A stretch of DNA of 64,000 nt from Deinococcus peraridilitoris DSM 19664. GTDB lineage: Bacteria > Deinococcota > Deinococci > Deinococcales > Deinococcaceae. Every line of letters starts with the position of its first letter. Positions within the stretch are counted from its first letter, which is position 1. The notes under the pieces are model-generated. The model saw only the letters and a program-made list of their open reading frames with translations. It did not search any database and had not been told where the DNA came from. Positions 1-9,839 of this stretch are shown here, in pieces. Position numbers and translations under genes: made by a program. The stretch covers positions 378,501 through 442,500 of the forward strand of contig NC_019789.1 in the NCBI RefSeq assembly GCF_000317835.1, written 5' to 3'.

Positions 1-494
1 CCGCCGATCACGACGACCAAAGCGGGGTTCACGCGCCAGCGGTATAGCACCAGGAGCGCCACAACGGCCAGCGCCAGCGTGAACGCGTCATGGAGGGCTC
101 CCCGCGACAGCGTCAGCACTCCGGACGCCATCAGGCCCGCCCCGACCGGCACCAGCGCCCGGCGTGCCGCCTGTGCCCAAGGCGTGTGACTCACCGATGA
201 CCAGAGGCGGGTGACGCTCAGCGCGATCAGCAGGGGCGGACCGAACATGCCCAGCCCGGCCATCAGCGCGCCCGGCAGCCCGGCCACGCGGTGCCCGTAG
301 AAGAAGACGGCGAGCATGTTCGGCCCTGGCGCGAGTTGCCCAAGCGCGTACCCATCGGTGAATTCCCGCGGGGTGAGCCAGTCGTGCACCTCGGTGAGCT
401 GGCGTGCCATTTCCGGCAGGACCGCGAAGGCCGCGCCGACGCTGAGGAGCCCCAACCGGGCGAAGACCAGCAGCAGTTCGAGGAGTTCACTCAC
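1..494 (-). CDS. Short chromate transporter (ChrA half), partial
   Basis: Membrane protein with one CHR domain, probably moving chromate out of the cell together with the neighbouring CHR protein. The reading frame opens with GTG at 494 ([15 protein letters not shown]) and is still open at the window edge, so the C-terminus is missing. It shows the CHR signature LGQLAPGPN near residue 52 and hydrophobic helices after it. It overlaps the end of the upstream CHR gene by 8 nt, which suggests translational coupling. Known of the family: short one-domain CHR proteins are usually encoded as adjacent pairs that act together. Substrate is inferred from family only. Confidence 0.8.
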   Translation of the reverse strand, partial: MSELLELLLVFARLGLLSVGAAFAVLPEMARQLTEVHDWLTPREFTDGYALGQLAPGPNMLAVFFYGHRVAGLPGALMAGLGMFGPPLLIALSVTRLWSSVSHTPWAQAARRALVPVGAGLMASGVLTLSRGALHDAFTLALAVVALLVLYRWRVNPALVVVIG

Positions 495-1077
495 GCTTCC
501 CGCCTTCCTCGCTGCCGGGCCGGTTTGCCCACAGCGCGTACGGCAGCAGGGTCAAGAGTACCCAGGCGATGTTGACACGCCACAACCCGACTGCAAGGAA
601 CGCGACGAGCACGACGGACAGGCCATGGCGTGAGCGCAGCGCGGCGGGCAGGGTTTGCAGCACGACCACGCCAAGCACTGCGACGGCGGCGCTCGCCACG
701 CCGCTCAAGGCACCGCGCAGGTAGGGGTTGTCGTTCACCGGAAAGGACGTGTACAGCGCGGCGAGCGTCAGGATGACCAGCATGCCCGGTGTCAGCACGG
801 CCAGCAGCGACACGAGCGCACCGGCCGGGCCACCGAGGCGCGCGCCGACGAACGTCGCGAGATTGGAGAAATTCGGTCCGGGCGTGAGTTGTGCGAACGT
901 CACGCCCTCCAGGAAGTCCTCCTCGCTCAACCACCCGCGCTTGCGGACCACCGCGGCGTGAATGAAGGGAGCGCCACCCCCGCCGAGGGCGGTGCAGCCG
1001 ATCAGCAGGAACTCGCGAAAGAGCTGCGGGAGAGGGACTTGGACCGCAGAGGATTCGACCGTTTGGGCTTCTTGCAT
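487..1077 (-). CDS. Short chromate transporter (ChrA half)
   Basis: A 196-residue one-domain CHR family protein and first member of a tandem pair. It has the conserved [11 protein letters not shown] motif near residues 64-74, an early GGGGAPF segment, and four to five hydrophobic segments. Full-length ChrA proteins carry two such domains in about 400 residues, so this length fits the short-chain type. Start is ATG at 1077; no clear Shine-Dalgarno precedes it. It lies 65 nt downstream of tctA on the same strand, so it could be read through from the tct operon, although a shared job is not obvious. Confidence 0.82.
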   Translation of the reverse strand: MQEAQTVESSAVQVPLPQLFREFLLIGCTALGGGGAPFIHAAVVRKRGWLSEEDFLEGVTFAQLTPGPNFSNLATFVGARLGGPAGALVSLLAVLTPGMLVILTLAALYTSFPVNDNPYLRGALSGVASAAVAVLGVVVLQTLPAALRSRHGLSVVLVAFLAVGLWRVNIAWVLLTLLPYALWANRPGSEEGGKRE

Positions 1078-1142
1078 AGGGTGGGTTTCACTCTCGATGA
1101 GGTCACCGGTGTTGATGCTGAGGGTGATTCACGAGCGGCACG

Positions 1143-2642
1143 TCAGGTGGAGCGGCGTTGCGTGGCTTGCCACCAGCGGACGACGAGCGGGCCGACCAGG
1201 ATCAGCACGACGATGACCAGGATGGTCGCGCTGATGGGACGCGTGAGGAAGACGCTGAAATCCCCCTGGGAGATCGACAAGGCCCGGCGGAGTTGCTGCT
1301 CGGCAAGGGGCCCGAGGATCATGCCGACCACGGCGGGCGCGACGGGAATGTCGAAGCGGCGCATCAGAAAGCCGATTACGCCGATCACGAACAGCAGCAT
1401 CAGGTCGAAGACGCTGTTGTTCAGGCTGTACGTGCCGAGCGTCGCGAACACCAGAATCCCGCCGTACAGCAAGGGGCGGGGAATTTCGAGGAGACGAGCC
1501 CACAATGGCGCGAGCGGCAGGTTCAGGACCAGCAGCATGACGTTCCCGATGTACAGACTGGCAATCAGGCCCCACACCAGCGTGGGGTTGCTGGTGAACA
1601 GCAGCGGGCCGGGTTGCAGGCCGTACTGCTGGAACGCGGCGAGGAGAATCGCTGCGGTCGCGCTGGTCGGCAGGCCCAGCGCGAGCAGCGGGACGAGCAC
1701 GCCCGCCGCGGCGGCATTGTTCGCCGCTTCCGGCCCGGCCACCCCTTCGATGGCGCCGTTCCCGAATTCTTCCTTGCGCTTGGACAGGCGTTTCTCGAGC
1801 AGGTAGGAAATGAAGGTCGGCATTTCCGCGCCGCCCGCGGGGAGCGCACCAAACGGGAAGCCCAGTAAGGTGCCGCGCAGCCAGGGTTTCCAGCTTCTCG
1901 CGAAGTCCTCCCGGGTCATGCTGACACGCTCGCGCACGCGAATGACGGCGTCCTGCACGGTGCGCAGGCGTGAGGCAACGTACAGCGTCTCCCCCACCGC
2001 GAAGAGGCCCACGATGACGACGACCACGTCGATCCCGTCGAGCAGTTCGGCGCGTCCCAGCGCGAAGCGCGCCTGTCCGCTCTGCAGGTCGATGCCGACG
2101 AGACCCAGGCCGAGGCCGAAGAGCAGGCTGACCAGGCCGCGCAGGACGCTCGAGCCCAGCAGGGCGGACACGGCCGTGAACGCGAGGAGCATCAACGTGA
2201 AGTACTCGGCCGGGCCGAACTTCAGGGCCACTTCGACCATGGCGGGCGCGGCGAACGTCAGGGCGAGCGTGCCGAGCGTACCCGCGATGAACGAGCCGAT
2301 TGCGGCGGTGGCGAGGGCGGTGGCGGCGCGTCCGTTGCGGGCCATTTTGTTGCCCTCGATGGCCGCGACGATGCTGGCGCTCTCCCCGGGTGTCTTGAGG
2401 AGGATGCTGGTGGTCGACCCGCCGAACATCCCGCCGTAATAGATGCCGGCGAACATGATGAACGCGCTGGTCGGTTCGAGGGTGAGGGTGACGGGCAGCA
2501 GCAGCGCGACGGTGAGGGCCGGGCCGATGCCGGGAAGGACACCCACGGCCGTGCCGAGGACCGTGCCGACCAGCGCCCACAGCAGGTTCATGGGCGTGAG
2601 GGCCGTCTGGAATCCGGCGAAGAGTGCGGTGAGGGTTTCCAC
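1143..2642 (-). CDS. tctA: Tripartite tricarboxylate transporter, large permease TctA
   Basis: The 499-residue large membrane subunit of a TTT-family uptake system, which moves carboxylates such as citrate or tricarballylate across the inner membrane using a periplasmic binding protein. The N-terminus has the family hallmarks [17 protein letters not shown] and [19 protein letters not shown], followed by many hydrophobic helices to the end; length is typical of TctA. It starts with GTG at 2642, just after the tctB stop at 2645, so the two are coupled. Substrate is inferred from the linked dehydrogenase gene, not from this sequence. Confidence 0.93.
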   Translation of the reverse strand: METLTALFAGFQTALTPMNLLWALVGTVLGTAVGVLPGIGPALTVALLLPVTLTLEPTSAFIMFAGIYYGGMFGGSTTSILLKTPGESASIVAAIEGNKMARNGRAATALATAAIGSFIAGTLGTLALTFAAPAMVEVALKFGPAEYFTLMLLAFTAVSALLGSSVLRGLVSLLFGLGLGLVGIDLQSGQARFALGRAELLDGIDVVVVIVGLFAVGETLYVASRLRTVQDAVIRVRERVSMTREDFARSWKPWLRGTLLGFPFGALPAGGAEMPTFISYLLEKRLSKRKEEFGNGAIEGVAGPEAANNAAAAGVLVPLLALGLPTSATAAILLAAFQQYGLQPGPLLFTSNPTLVWGLIASLYIGNVMLLVLNLPLAPLWARLLEIPRPLLYGGILVFATLGTYSLNNSVFDLMLLFVIGVIGFLMRRFDIPVAPAVVGMILGPLAEQQLRRALSISQGDFSVFLTRPISATILVIVVLILVGPLVVRWWQATQRRST

Positions 2643-2644
2643 GA

Positions 2645-3157
2645 TCAGAGCAGGCCTTTCAGGATGCCGTCGGGCAGGTTCAGGCCGAGACCGCGGGTGA
2701 ACACCACGTACACCAGCACGGCGAGGATCACGGCGATGGCCAGGTCACGCAGGGGCTTCCTGGACTGGAAGCCGCGCGCGACGCACCAGAACAGGGCGAT
2801 GGACGCGACGACGAACCCGCCCACATTCATGAGGAGCATGTCGAGCAGGATGCCAAGCGCAATCCAGCCCATCGCGGCCCAGTTGTTCGGGGCGTTGGGG
2901 TCGGCGTCTTCCTCCGCGGCGGGTTCCGCGCGCCCGCCGCGCAGCGCGTCGATGGTGAGGAGCACCCCGACGATGAGCAGGCCGGTGGCGACGACGTAGG
3001 GGAAGAAGCGCGGGCCGACCTGCGAGTACCCGGTGGTCGCCTGAATCTGGAGGGTGCCGAGCAGGAACAGCCCGCCCAGGGCGGTGACGCCCAGCGCGAG
3101 GGCCAGGTCGGCCAGGGAAATGCCCCGCTTTCGCGGGGCGCTTTGTGGGTTGTTCAA
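2645..3157 (-). CDS. tctB: Tripartite tricarboxylate transporter, small permease TctB
   Basis: A 170-residue small membrane subunit of the TTT transporter, with four hydrophobic segments and the family-like stretch [17 protein letters not shown] near residues 45-61. Start is TTG at 3157, one base beyond the tctC stop, so translation is probably coupled. A charged acidic linker ([15 protein letters not shown]) separates the helix pairs. The order tctC-tctB-tctA is the common one for the family. Confidence 0.88.
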   Translation of the reverse strand: MNNPQSAPRKRGISLADLALALGVTALGGLFLLGTLQIQATTGYSQVGPRFFPYVVATGLLIVGVLLTIDALRGGRAEPAAEEDADPNAPNNWAAMGWIALGILLDMLLMNVGGFVVASIALFWCVARGFQSRKPLRDLAIAVILAVLVYVVFTRGLGLNLPDGILKGLL

Positions 3158-3158
3158 C

Positions 3159-4109
3159 TTACTTCACCAGGCCGATGGACTGCAGCACCTTCTTGGCGCG
3201 TGCCTGCTCGGACTTCAGGAACGCGTCGTACTTCTCACCGCTGAGGTACAGGTCCGTCCAGTTGTTCTTGGCGAGGACTTCCTTCCATTCCTTGCTGGCG
3301 TGCATCTTGTCGAATACCGCCGTGAGTTCCTTACGGTGCGCGTCGCTGATGCCGGGCGCAGCGACGATACCGCGCCAGTTCATCAGTTCCACGTCGAGGC
3401 CCTGCTCGGCGAAGGTGGGGATGTTCACGCCGGGTACGCGTTTCGCGCTGGAAATGCCGAGGGCGCGCAGCTTGCCGGACTTGATGTGTTCGGCCATCTC
3501 GCCGTACCCGTTGATGCCCATCGTAACTTGATTGCCGAGCAGCGCGGCGAGGGATTCACCACCGCCGGAGTGCGCGATATAGTTGATCTTGGCGGGGTCC
3601 ACGCCGGCTTCCTGCGCGAGCAGGCCGGCGAGCATGTGGTCAGTGCCGCCCGCGCTGCCACCGGCGATGGAGACGGCGCCGGGGTTCTTCTTCCACGCGG
3701 CGGCGAGGTCCGCCATGGTCTTGTGCGGGCTGGCGGCGGGCACGACGATGACCTCGTACTCGCCGGTGAGGCGCGCGATGGGTGTCACGTTTTCCAGCGT
3801 GGCTTTGCTCTTGTTGGTTTCGATGGCGCCGACCATGATCAGGCCCATCGCCATCAGGGAGTTCGGGCTGCCCTTCTGGTTGTTGAACTGCGCGAGGCCG
3901 ATGGTGCCGCCCGCGCCAGGCACGTTGTACACCTGGACGTTCTTGGCAAGTTTGGTGTCCTGCAGAACCTGTTGAACGTTGCGGGACGTCTGGTCCCAGC
4001 CGCCGCCGGGCGCGGCGGGGGCCATGATGCGAACGCTGTCGAGCGTCTGGGCCGACGTGAAGAGGGAAGCCATCAGGGCAAGGGCGGCAAAGGTGCGTTT
4101 GGTGTTCAT
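3159..4109 (-). CDS. tctC: TTT-family solute-binding protein TctC
   Basis: A 316-residue periplasmic carboxylate-binding protein (Bug/TctC family). It has a Sec signal peptide over about residues 1-20 ([20 protein letters not shown]), then the family core with [16 protein letters not shown] and [15 protein letters not shown], loops known in this family to contact the ligand carboxylates. ATG at 4109 is preceded by a strong GGAGGA. It sits between the FAD dehydrogenase and tctB in one run of same-strand genes. It probably captures a di- or tricarboxylate; the exact ligand cannot be read from sequence. Confidence 0.92.
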   Translation of the reverse strand: MNTKRTFAALALMASLFTSAQTLDSVRIMAPAAPGGGWDQTSRNVQQVLQDTKLAKNVQVYNVPGAGGTIGLAQFNNQKGSPNSLMAMGLIMVGAIETNKSKATLENVTPIARLTGEYEVIVVPAASPHKTMADLAAAWKKNPGAVSIAGGSAGGTDHMLAGLLAQEAGVDPAKINYIAHSGGGESLAALLGNQVTMGINGYGEMAEHIKSGKLRALGISSAKRVPGVNIPTFAEQGLDVELMNWRGIVAAPGISDAHRKELTAVFDKMHASKEWKEVLAKNNWTDLYLSGEKYDAFLKSEQARAKKVLQSIGLVK

Positions 4110-4182
4110 GATTCCTCCTTGGGGAACGTGAGTTTGGGGTACTTGAGTATGGGCTGGGCTGTTGCGTGTGAATTCGGGTTGT

Positions 4183-5709
4183 TCAGACGGAGGCGGGCTG
4201 GTTGGCGCGCACGTAGCGGGCGGCGCTTTCCCCGGCGAGCTTGCCGAACACCGCGCCGGACATCAGGCCTGAGCCGCCCGGGTAGTTCTGGTAGAAGATT
4301 CCGCCGATCATCTCACCTGCGGCGAACAGGCCGGGAATCGGCTGGTCCTCGGCGTCGAGCACTTCACCGCTGGTGCTGGCCTTGATCCCGCCGAACGCGA
4401 AGGTGATGCCGCAGGTGACCGGGAAGGCGTAAAAGGGGCCTTGCTCGATGCGCTGCGCCCAGTTTGTCTTGGGGGGCGTGATACCGCTGGTGCCCTTGGC
4501 GTCCTTGATGGTGGGGTTGTAGTCACCGTCCTGCACGGCGGTGTTGTATTCCTGAATCGTCTTGAGGAACTGCGCTTTGTCCACGTCGAGCTGCGCGACG
4601 AGTTCCTCGAGGGTGTCCGCCTGGTAGAGGGTTGCTTCTTCGAGGTTGTATTCCTTGCGCAGCATGGGGCGGACTTGCGCGTCGAAAATCTGGTAGGCGA
4701 CGTGGCCGGGCTGTTTGAGGATCTCACGGCCGTACTTGGCGTAAGTGTAGTTGCGGAAGTCGGCGCCTTCGTCGACGAAGCGCAGCCCGTCGCGGTTGAG
4801 CATGATGCCGAGCGGGTAGGAGTGCTTCTTGTAGATGTCGCCGGGTTTGGTGAAGTCCCCGACTTTGGGGGCGCCGGCGTCGGTGCCGATGGCGTGGCAG
4901 CCGGAGTACTCGCCGTAGCGTTGCGCGCCGACTTCGACGGCCATGCGGATGCCGTCGCCGGTGTTGTACTCGCTGCCGCGCACGATGGCGGCGTTCCATT
5001 CGGCGCCGATGTGCTGGGCGCGAAGTTCCTTGTTCGCTTCGAAGCTGCCGCTGGCGAGGATGACGCTGGTGGCGGGAATGGTGCGTTGGTCGTCGCCTTG
5101 CTGCACGATCACGCCGGCGATGCGGTCGTCTTTCGTCACGAGTTGCACCGCCCGAGTGTCGTACCAGACGTCGATGTCGAGTTCTTCGGCGCGCTCGTTC
5201 AGGCGCTGGATCAAGCCAATGCCTTTCCCGTCGGTTTTGACGGGCAGGCCACCCCAGAAGTGGTGCTTGCCGTCCTTGAGAAAGGACTGGTTGTCGTAGA
5301 TCAGGTCGAAGACGACACCTTGCTGGTGCATCCACTTGATGGTGTCGAGGGAGCGGCTGACGAGCTGCCGGGCGAGCGCCGGGTCGCTTTGACTGCCAGT
5401 GACACGCATCAGGTCACCGTAGTAGTCGTCTTCGGCGTAACCGGGCATGACGATCTTGTCGGCTTCCTCGTCGTCGATGCGTGGGATGACCTGGCGAATG
5501 TCGCTCAGGTCGTTGTAGGCGAAGCGGATGGCGCCGTCAGTGAAGTAGGAGTTGCCGCCGCGCTTATGGAGCGGTCCGCGCTCGAGGACGAGGACGCGGG
5601 CGCCCTGGAGGCGCGCGGCGATGGCGGCGCAGAGGGCAGCATTGCCGGCACCGACGACGATGGAGTCGTACTGGTTGGCGTGATTCGGTGTTGCAGTCGG
5701 TGAGTGCAT
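4183..5709 (-). CDS. tcuA: FAD-dependent tricarballylate dehydrogenase-like protein
   Basis: A 508-residue flavoprotein of the fumarate reductase/succinate dehydrogenase type, most like TcuA, which oxidises tricarballylate to cis-aconitate. An N-terminal Rossmann motif ([15 protein letters not shown]) binds FAD, followed by [14 protein letters not shown] typical of TcuA; the C-terminal FAD motif is [26 protein letters not shown] at 5709 was chosen because AGGAGAGG lies just upstream; a longer reading frame to 5769 would run into the operator candidate. It heads the tct operon. TcuB, the membrane electron acceptor partner known from Salmonella, is absent from this window, so substrate and electron route remain inferred. 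Confidence 0.83.
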   Translation of the reverse strand: MHSPTATPNHANQYDSIVVGAGNAALCAAIAARLQGARVLVLERGPLHKRGGNSYFTDGAIRFAYNDLSDIRQVIPRIDDEEADKIVMPGYAEDDYYGDLMRVTGSQSDPALARQLVSRSLDTIKWMHQQGVVFDLIYDNQSFLKDGKHHFWGGLPVKTDGKGIGLIQRLNERAEELDIDVWYDTRAVQLVTKDDRIAGVIVQQGDDQRTIPATSVILASGSFEANKELRAQHIGAEWNAAIVRGSEYNTGDGIRMAVEVGAQRYGEYSGCHAIGTDAGAPKVGDFTKPGDIYKKHSYPLGIMLNRDGLRFVDEGADFRNYTYAKYGREILKQPGHVAYQIFDAQVRPMLRKEYNLEEATLYQADTLEELVAQLDVDKAQFLKTIQEYNTAVQDGDYNPTIKDAKGTSGITPPKTNWAQRIEQGPFYAFPVTCGITFAFGGIKASTSGEVLDAEDQPIPGLFAAGEMIGGIFYQNYPGGSGLMSGAVFGKLAGESAARYVRANQPASV

Positions 5710-5757
5710 GATCCTCTCCTGCTGGGTGACGCTCAAATGTTGTTTCGCTGAGTATCC

Positions 5758-5771
5758 CACTGTATACAATG
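5758..5771. promoter_or_regulatory. Palindromic operator candidate between tcuA and gntR
   Basis: The 14-bp element CACTGTATACAATG is palindromic at 12 of 14 positions around the core TGTATACA. It lies midway between the divergent starts at 5709 and 5853. FadR-type GntR regulators commonly bind short palindromes with a TATAC core next to their own gene, so this is the natural site for the neighbouring regulator. Binding is inferred. Confidence 0.55.
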
Positions 5772-5852
5772 GAATGCAAGCGGGGAGAGCTGTCGCGCCT
5801 CTCCAATCCTTCGGCTACGCTGTCAGCATCACACCAGGACAAGGACCACCGC

Positions 5853-6563
5853 ATGCCCCTCCCTCCCATCAACATCCCCACTCACACCTCTCTCGCTGAT
5901 GGCGTCCACGAAGCCCTGCGCGCCGCCATCATCCGTGGTGTCCTCGACGCCGGAGTGAAACTCACCGAAGTCTCCCTCGCAGGGCACCTCAACGTCAGCC
6001 GCACCCCCATCCGTGAAGCGCTGCGTCGGCTGCAGGCCGAAGGCCTCCTCGTTCCCAGCGGGCGCAGCCTGATGGTCTCCGAAGTGAGCCTCGAGGCCCT
6101 CGCGGAACTGTGCGTCGTACGAGAAGCCCTCGAAGGCCTCGCCGCGCGGCTCGCCGCCAGCCAGCGCAACGACATCGACCTGTGGGTGCTTGCCGACCTC
6201 AACAACAGCATGCACCGCGCTGTCGAGGAAGACGACTTCCAGACCGTGATCCGCACCAACCACGCCTTCCACAGCACCGTCTGGCAAGCGGCCCACAACG
6301 GCTACCTCACCACGCGGCTCGCCGAACTGCGTGAAACCATCGAACGCATGCAGACCAGCACCCTGCACACTCACGAGCGGCGCGTGGAGGCCCTGCAGGA
6401 ACACGAAGAGATACTCCTGGCGATCAAAAGCTCAGACGCGGATGGGGCCGAACGCGTCACCCGCGAGCACTTCCGCAAAGCCGAGGCCATCAGGCTACGC
6501 CAGCTGCGCTTGAAGGCCGCCCACCAACTCTCGGCGTTATCCGCGCAAACAAGCCATCAATAA
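5853..6563 (+). CDS. GntR/FadR-family transcriptional regulator (FCD domain)
   Basis: A 236-residue regulator with an N-terminal winged helix (residues 15-75; LNVSRTPIREALRRLQAEGLL is the recognition region) and an all-helical C-terminal FCD ligand-binding domain. FCD metal-site residues appear as DFQTVIRTNHAFHSTVW and, near the end, EHEEILLAI. ATG at 5853 follows AAGGA; an upstream in-frame ATG at 5769 falls inside the palindrome and is unlikely. Divergent to tcuA-tctCBA, it most likely controls that operon in response to a carboxylate. Confidence 0.9.
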   Translation: MPLPPINIPTHTSLADGVHEALRAAIIRGVLDAGVKLTEVSLAGHLNVSRTPIREALRRLQAEGLLVPSGRSLMVSEVSLEALAELCVVREALEGLAARLAASQRNDIDLWVLADLNNSMHRAVEEDDFQTVIRTNHAFHSTVWQAAHNGYLTTRLAELRETIERMQTSTLHTHERRVEALQEHEEILLAIKSSDADGAERVTREHFRKAEAIRLRQLRLKAAHQLSALSAQTSHQ

Positions 6564-7394
6564 ATTGTCCGATCCGGCCCGATGCTGGGTCAGCTCCACG
6601 GCCATCCTGATCCTTCTGATCCGATTCCCTCCGCACCAGCAGCCCGAGAATGACCTGAACGCAGGAGCCCACATCACCTGCCAGTCCAAATCGGATTTCC
6701 TCTAATTCTGCCAATTCTCCGGCGATCGGAAGTTCATTGGCGCGAGACAGAGCCTCCCGCAAAACTGCCTGTGAAATACATCTTCACCACGCCTGAAGCG
6801 CGGTTCTCCAGCTTGCTGGCCGCCACGACGGTCCACGCCCAGCATGGAAACGGCACCGCCGCCAACGCGTCGTTCGCTCGCACGCATGGCGCGGAACTGC
6901 TGATCGCCGTACGTCCCCGTATGTTCCAATCTGTCAAGCGCGAACAAGGAGCGTAGCAGCCACCGAACACGATCTTGTCGCCGAATGACAGTCAGTCTGG
7001 GGTATAAGGGGTCACCATCGAGCCGAGCACTTCGAGGTGCTGCCCGCCGGGTTGCACGAGGATCACGCCGTCCACTCTGGTCTGCGTGGCCGGAATGGCG
7101 TGTGTCAGGATGACCTACACGACCTCGTCGGTGGTTGAGGCTGAGCCAAGCGCTGGTGAGCTCACGGGTTCGCTGCTCGGCGGTCATTGCCGCAGGTTGG
7201 TGGCAGTACCTTCCCTTCCACCCAGCGCCAGCTTCCCAAAGCGGTCCGTACCCGCCGGGGCGAGCGGGTGACGGTGCTGCCCGCGGGAAGGTCCCGCAAG
7301 ACCAGCTTCTTGGAGGACAGCTGATCGTTCGGGTGCAGAACGTCACGCGCACCGAACGGTCCGGGTGCGTCAGGTCCGCACCGCACGACATCAC
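6564..7394. other. Intergenic stretch, no supported gene
   Basis: About 830 bases without a convincing gene. On the minus strand around 7110-6960 a stretch reads like protein (VDGVILVQPGGQHLEVLGSMV) but is interrupted by a stop and then drifts, so it may be a decayed gene. No IS ends, tRNA or clear promoter were recognised. Confidence 0.4.
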
Positions 7395-9788
7395 TCAATG
7401 GCTCTCCATCCAGAGCCGGAATACTTCAGACGGTTGCGGAGGAGCGAGCAGGAAACCCTGTACGGCTGTGACACCCAGCGACGCCAGAAAACACTGCTGG
7501 TATTCGTTTTCTACTCCCTCGGCAATGACGTCCAGGTTCAGCGCGTGAGCCATGTGCACAACGGCCGTGACCAGCGCTTCGTCCCGACCGGGTCGCTCGC
7601 GGGCCTGTAAGTCATTCACGAGCGCCCGATCGATTTTCACACCGTCAACTGGATCGTGCTTGAGGGCCGCGAAGCTCGTGAAGCCCGAGCCGAAATCGTC
7701 AATCACGACCCGCACTCCGAGCGCTTTCAAGTCCTGCAGGGTGGAGCGGGCGCGGTGCGGGTGGCGAGCCAGCATCTCCTCGTTCACTTCAAGTTCCAGC
7801 AGATGAGGCGGCAAGCCGCTGCACTCCAGCGCCTCATGAATGGACCTTGACAGGTTGGGGTGGGCGAACTGGCGGGCGCTGAGATTTACGGCGACCATCC
7901 GGCCATGCCAGGTGGTCGCTTCCTGACAGGCTTGCGCGAGCACCCACGCGCCGATGGGCAAGCTCAGCCCTGTGGCTTCGGCGAGTGGCAGAAACTCAGC
8001 GGGCGGCACATTCCCGAAGTGCGGGTGCTGCCAGCGCAGGAACGTCTCAGCGCCACGAACCTGCCCGCCTGCCGTGGTTTGTGGTTGGTACACCAACTTG
8101 AACTGCCCCAAGGCGAGGGCTTGGTGTAATGCACTTTCCAGCGTGGCAGGCGCCCGCCGTTCACTCTGGTGATTGTGGATTTCGAAGCCACTCCCACGCA
8201 CTTTCGCGTCGTACATGGCCTTATCGGCCTGCTCGAACAGCGCTTCGTACGTCAGGGCGTCATCGGGGTACACCGCGAAACCCACGCTGGGCCGTACGTG
8301 GAGTTCATGCCCTGACAGCGCGAAGACCGGCTCGAATGCTCGAAGGACGCGTCGCGCGACGCTCAGCACCGTTTGTGGCCGGTCAGCGTCACGAATCAGC
8401 AGCACAAACTCGTCCCCGCCCATGCGGGCGACGGTGTCCTGCCCGTTCATGACGACTTCCAGGCGACGCGCGACTTCCACGAGGAGCTGGTCGCCGATGT
8501 GGTGACCGAAGGTGTCGTTGATCTGCTTGAACTTATTCAGGTCGATGACACCCAGAGCGAGTTGGGTGCCTTGCTGCACGGCGAGCTCGAGCGCGACACG
8601 AAACCGGTCGGCCAGCAGCAGGCGGTTGGGCAGGCCGGTCAAGGGGTCGTACAACGCTTGCCGTTCAAGCTCGCGGAGTCTCGCGGTCGCTTCGCGTTCC
8701 AGCTCTTCTTTGGCAAGACGTTGCGCGTCGTACTTCTGATGTTGCGCTTCCAGTTCAGCCTTGGCGCGCTCGAGTTCATACTGGGTGGTGAGTTGACGGG
8801 TCTGGCGGTACGCTTCCGCAGTCAGAACGTCTGAGTCGACCTGGTTGGCGCGGCGAGAAACAGCGAGCGCCAGGCTTGGTTGGTCGAGCCGTTCGAGGGC
8901 GTCGGTCAGCAGGTGCAGGATTCGGCCGAGGGTACGATTGCGTCCACTTTCCTCCGCGAGTTGTACGCCTTCTTCCAGCACCTGCCTGGCCAGCTCGGGT
9001 GTATCGCATTGCAGGTGCGTTTCAGCTTGGCTGAGGATGATCTCGAGCAGGGTGTCCGTGTCGTTGTGTTCACGCGCGAAGCGCATCGCCTGCGCGAAGG
9101 CATCCAGAGCGGATGCACGGTCGTGACGATCACGGTGCAGTAACCCGAGCGGATGCAACGCGATCGCCGGGAATACACCCTCACCTCCTGCGCACTCCAG
9201 GGCGTGACGCAGAAGCTGCTCGGCGTGATCGTAGTGCCCCTGGCGGCGCCGGAAGTCTCCGTAGTTGGCGCATAAGATCACCTCTCCGATACGCTGCTGG
9301 GACTCACGCGCGAGACGCAGGGCCGTCTGATAATGCTCTTCTGCCGACCCGGTTTGTTCGAGGGCATCGTACACTCGCGCGAGATTTGCGGCGAGCATGG
9401 AGGCGCGCTTGCGGTCACTTTGCTCATCGATAATGCCGAGTGCTTTCAGCAGATAATCCAGAGCGAAGTTGTACTGGCCGAGGTCGGTGTAAAGAGCGCC
9501 GAGGTTGCACAGAATGGCCGCTTCGCCGTTCAGGTCGTGCGTTTCGCGGCGCAATTCAAGCGCTTCACGCAGGTGAAAAAGAGCGGCGTGACTGTCGCCG
9601 TGCGCATGCTCAATTCGGGCCATGCCATTCAAGGCTTTGGCCAACAAAGCGCGATCACGCGTATCACGCGCGATACTGGCAGCCTGCTCGAACAACAGCA
9701 TGGCACGCTGATCGTCCAGACCGCATTGCGACAGGGCTTCTTCCAGGATGGTGTGGCCAGCGTAAGGTGTAGGCAGGCGATTGGACAT
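7395..9788 (-). CDS. TPR-GGDEF-EAL cyclic-di-GMP signalling protein
   Basis: A 797-residue cytoplasmic protein. Residues 1-340 are TPR repeats (for example NLGALYTDLGQYNFALDYLL), then a coiled-coil linker, a GGDEF domain with canonical RMGGDEF and an EAL domain. The EAL signature reads ETF rather than EAL, but other catalytic positions are present: NLSARQF, ELEVNEEML, IDDFGSGFTSF, KIDRAL and AEGVENEYQ. It could make or break c-di-GMP, or both. The start at 9788 follows AGGGTG and lies 10 nt after a perfect hairpin. It is the last gene of a likely three-gene minus-strand set with the subtilase at 9840. Confidence 0.88.
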   Translation of the reverse strand: MSNRLPTPYAGHTILEEALSQCGLDDQRAMLLFEQAASIARDTRDRALLAKALNGMARIEHAHGDSHAALFHLREALELRRETHDLNGEAAILCNLGALYTDLGQYNFALDYLLKALGIIDEQSDRKRASMLAANLARVYDALEQTGSAEEHYQTALRLARESQQRIGEVILCANYGDFRRRQGHYDHAEQLLRHALECAGGEGVFPAIALHPLGLLHRDRHDRASALDAFAQAMRFAREHNDTDTLLEIILSQAETHLQCDTPELARQVLEEGVQLAEESGRNRTLGRILHLLTDALERLDQPSLALAVSRRANQVDSDVLTAEAYRQTRQLTTQYELERAKAELEAQHQKYDAQRLAKEELEREATARLRELERQALYDPLTGLPNRLLLADRFRVALELAVQQGTQLALGVIDLNKFKQINDTFGHHIGDQLLVEVARRLEVVMNGQDTVARMGGDEFVLLIRDADRPQTVLSVARRVLRAFEPVFALSGHELHVRPSVGFAVYPDDALTYEALFEQADKAMYDAKVRGSGFEIHNHQSERRAPATLESALHQALALGQFKLVYQPQTTAGGQVRGAETFLRWQHPHFGNVPPAEFLPLAEATGLSLPIGAWVLAQACQEATTWHGRMVAVNLSARQFAHPNLSRSIHEALECSGLPPHLLELEVNEEMLARHPHRARSTLQDLKALGVRVVIDDFGSGFTSFAALKHDPVDGVKIDRALVNDLQARERPGRDEALVTAVVHMAHALNLDVIAEGVENEYQQCFLASLGVTAVQGFLLAPPQPSEVFRLWMESH

Positions 9789-9797
9789 AGACACCCT

Positions 9798-9827
9798 GAC
9801 AGGAGCGTGGCGTGCCACGCTCCTGTC
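9798..9827. repeat. Perfect 14-bp inverted repeat upstream of the TPR-GGDEF-EAL start
   Basis: Arms 9798-9811 and 9814-9827 (GACAGGAGCGTGGC and its complement) are separated by two bases. It sits between the subtilase stop (9840) and the GGDEF-EAL start (9788), so on the minus strand it forms a hairpin next to the ribosome-binding site. There is no T tract on the minus side, which argues against a simple terminator in that direction; a translational or mRNA-stability role is possible. Confidence 0.7.
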
Positions 9828-9839
9828 TTCTTGAAACTT

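Noticed and set aside
655..1806. Long plus-strand open frame opposite chrA and tctA.
   Set aside because: Arg/Gln/Ala-rich antisense shadow of well supported genes, typical of high-GC DNA.
1129..2580. Long minus-strand frame overlapping tctA out of phase.
   Set aside because: Extremely Arg/His/Pro-rich, no domain; tctA is certain in the other frame.
3121..3140. ccccgctttcgcggggcg hairpin at the end of tctB antisense.
   Set aside because: Lies inside the tctB coding start; a short GC hairpin is not unusual at this GC content.
6960..7110. Protein-like stretch VDGVILVQPGGQHLEVLGSMV on the minus strand.
   Set aside because: Interrupted by a stop, no start or ribosome-binding site, no family recognised; kept only as a note in the intergenic entry.
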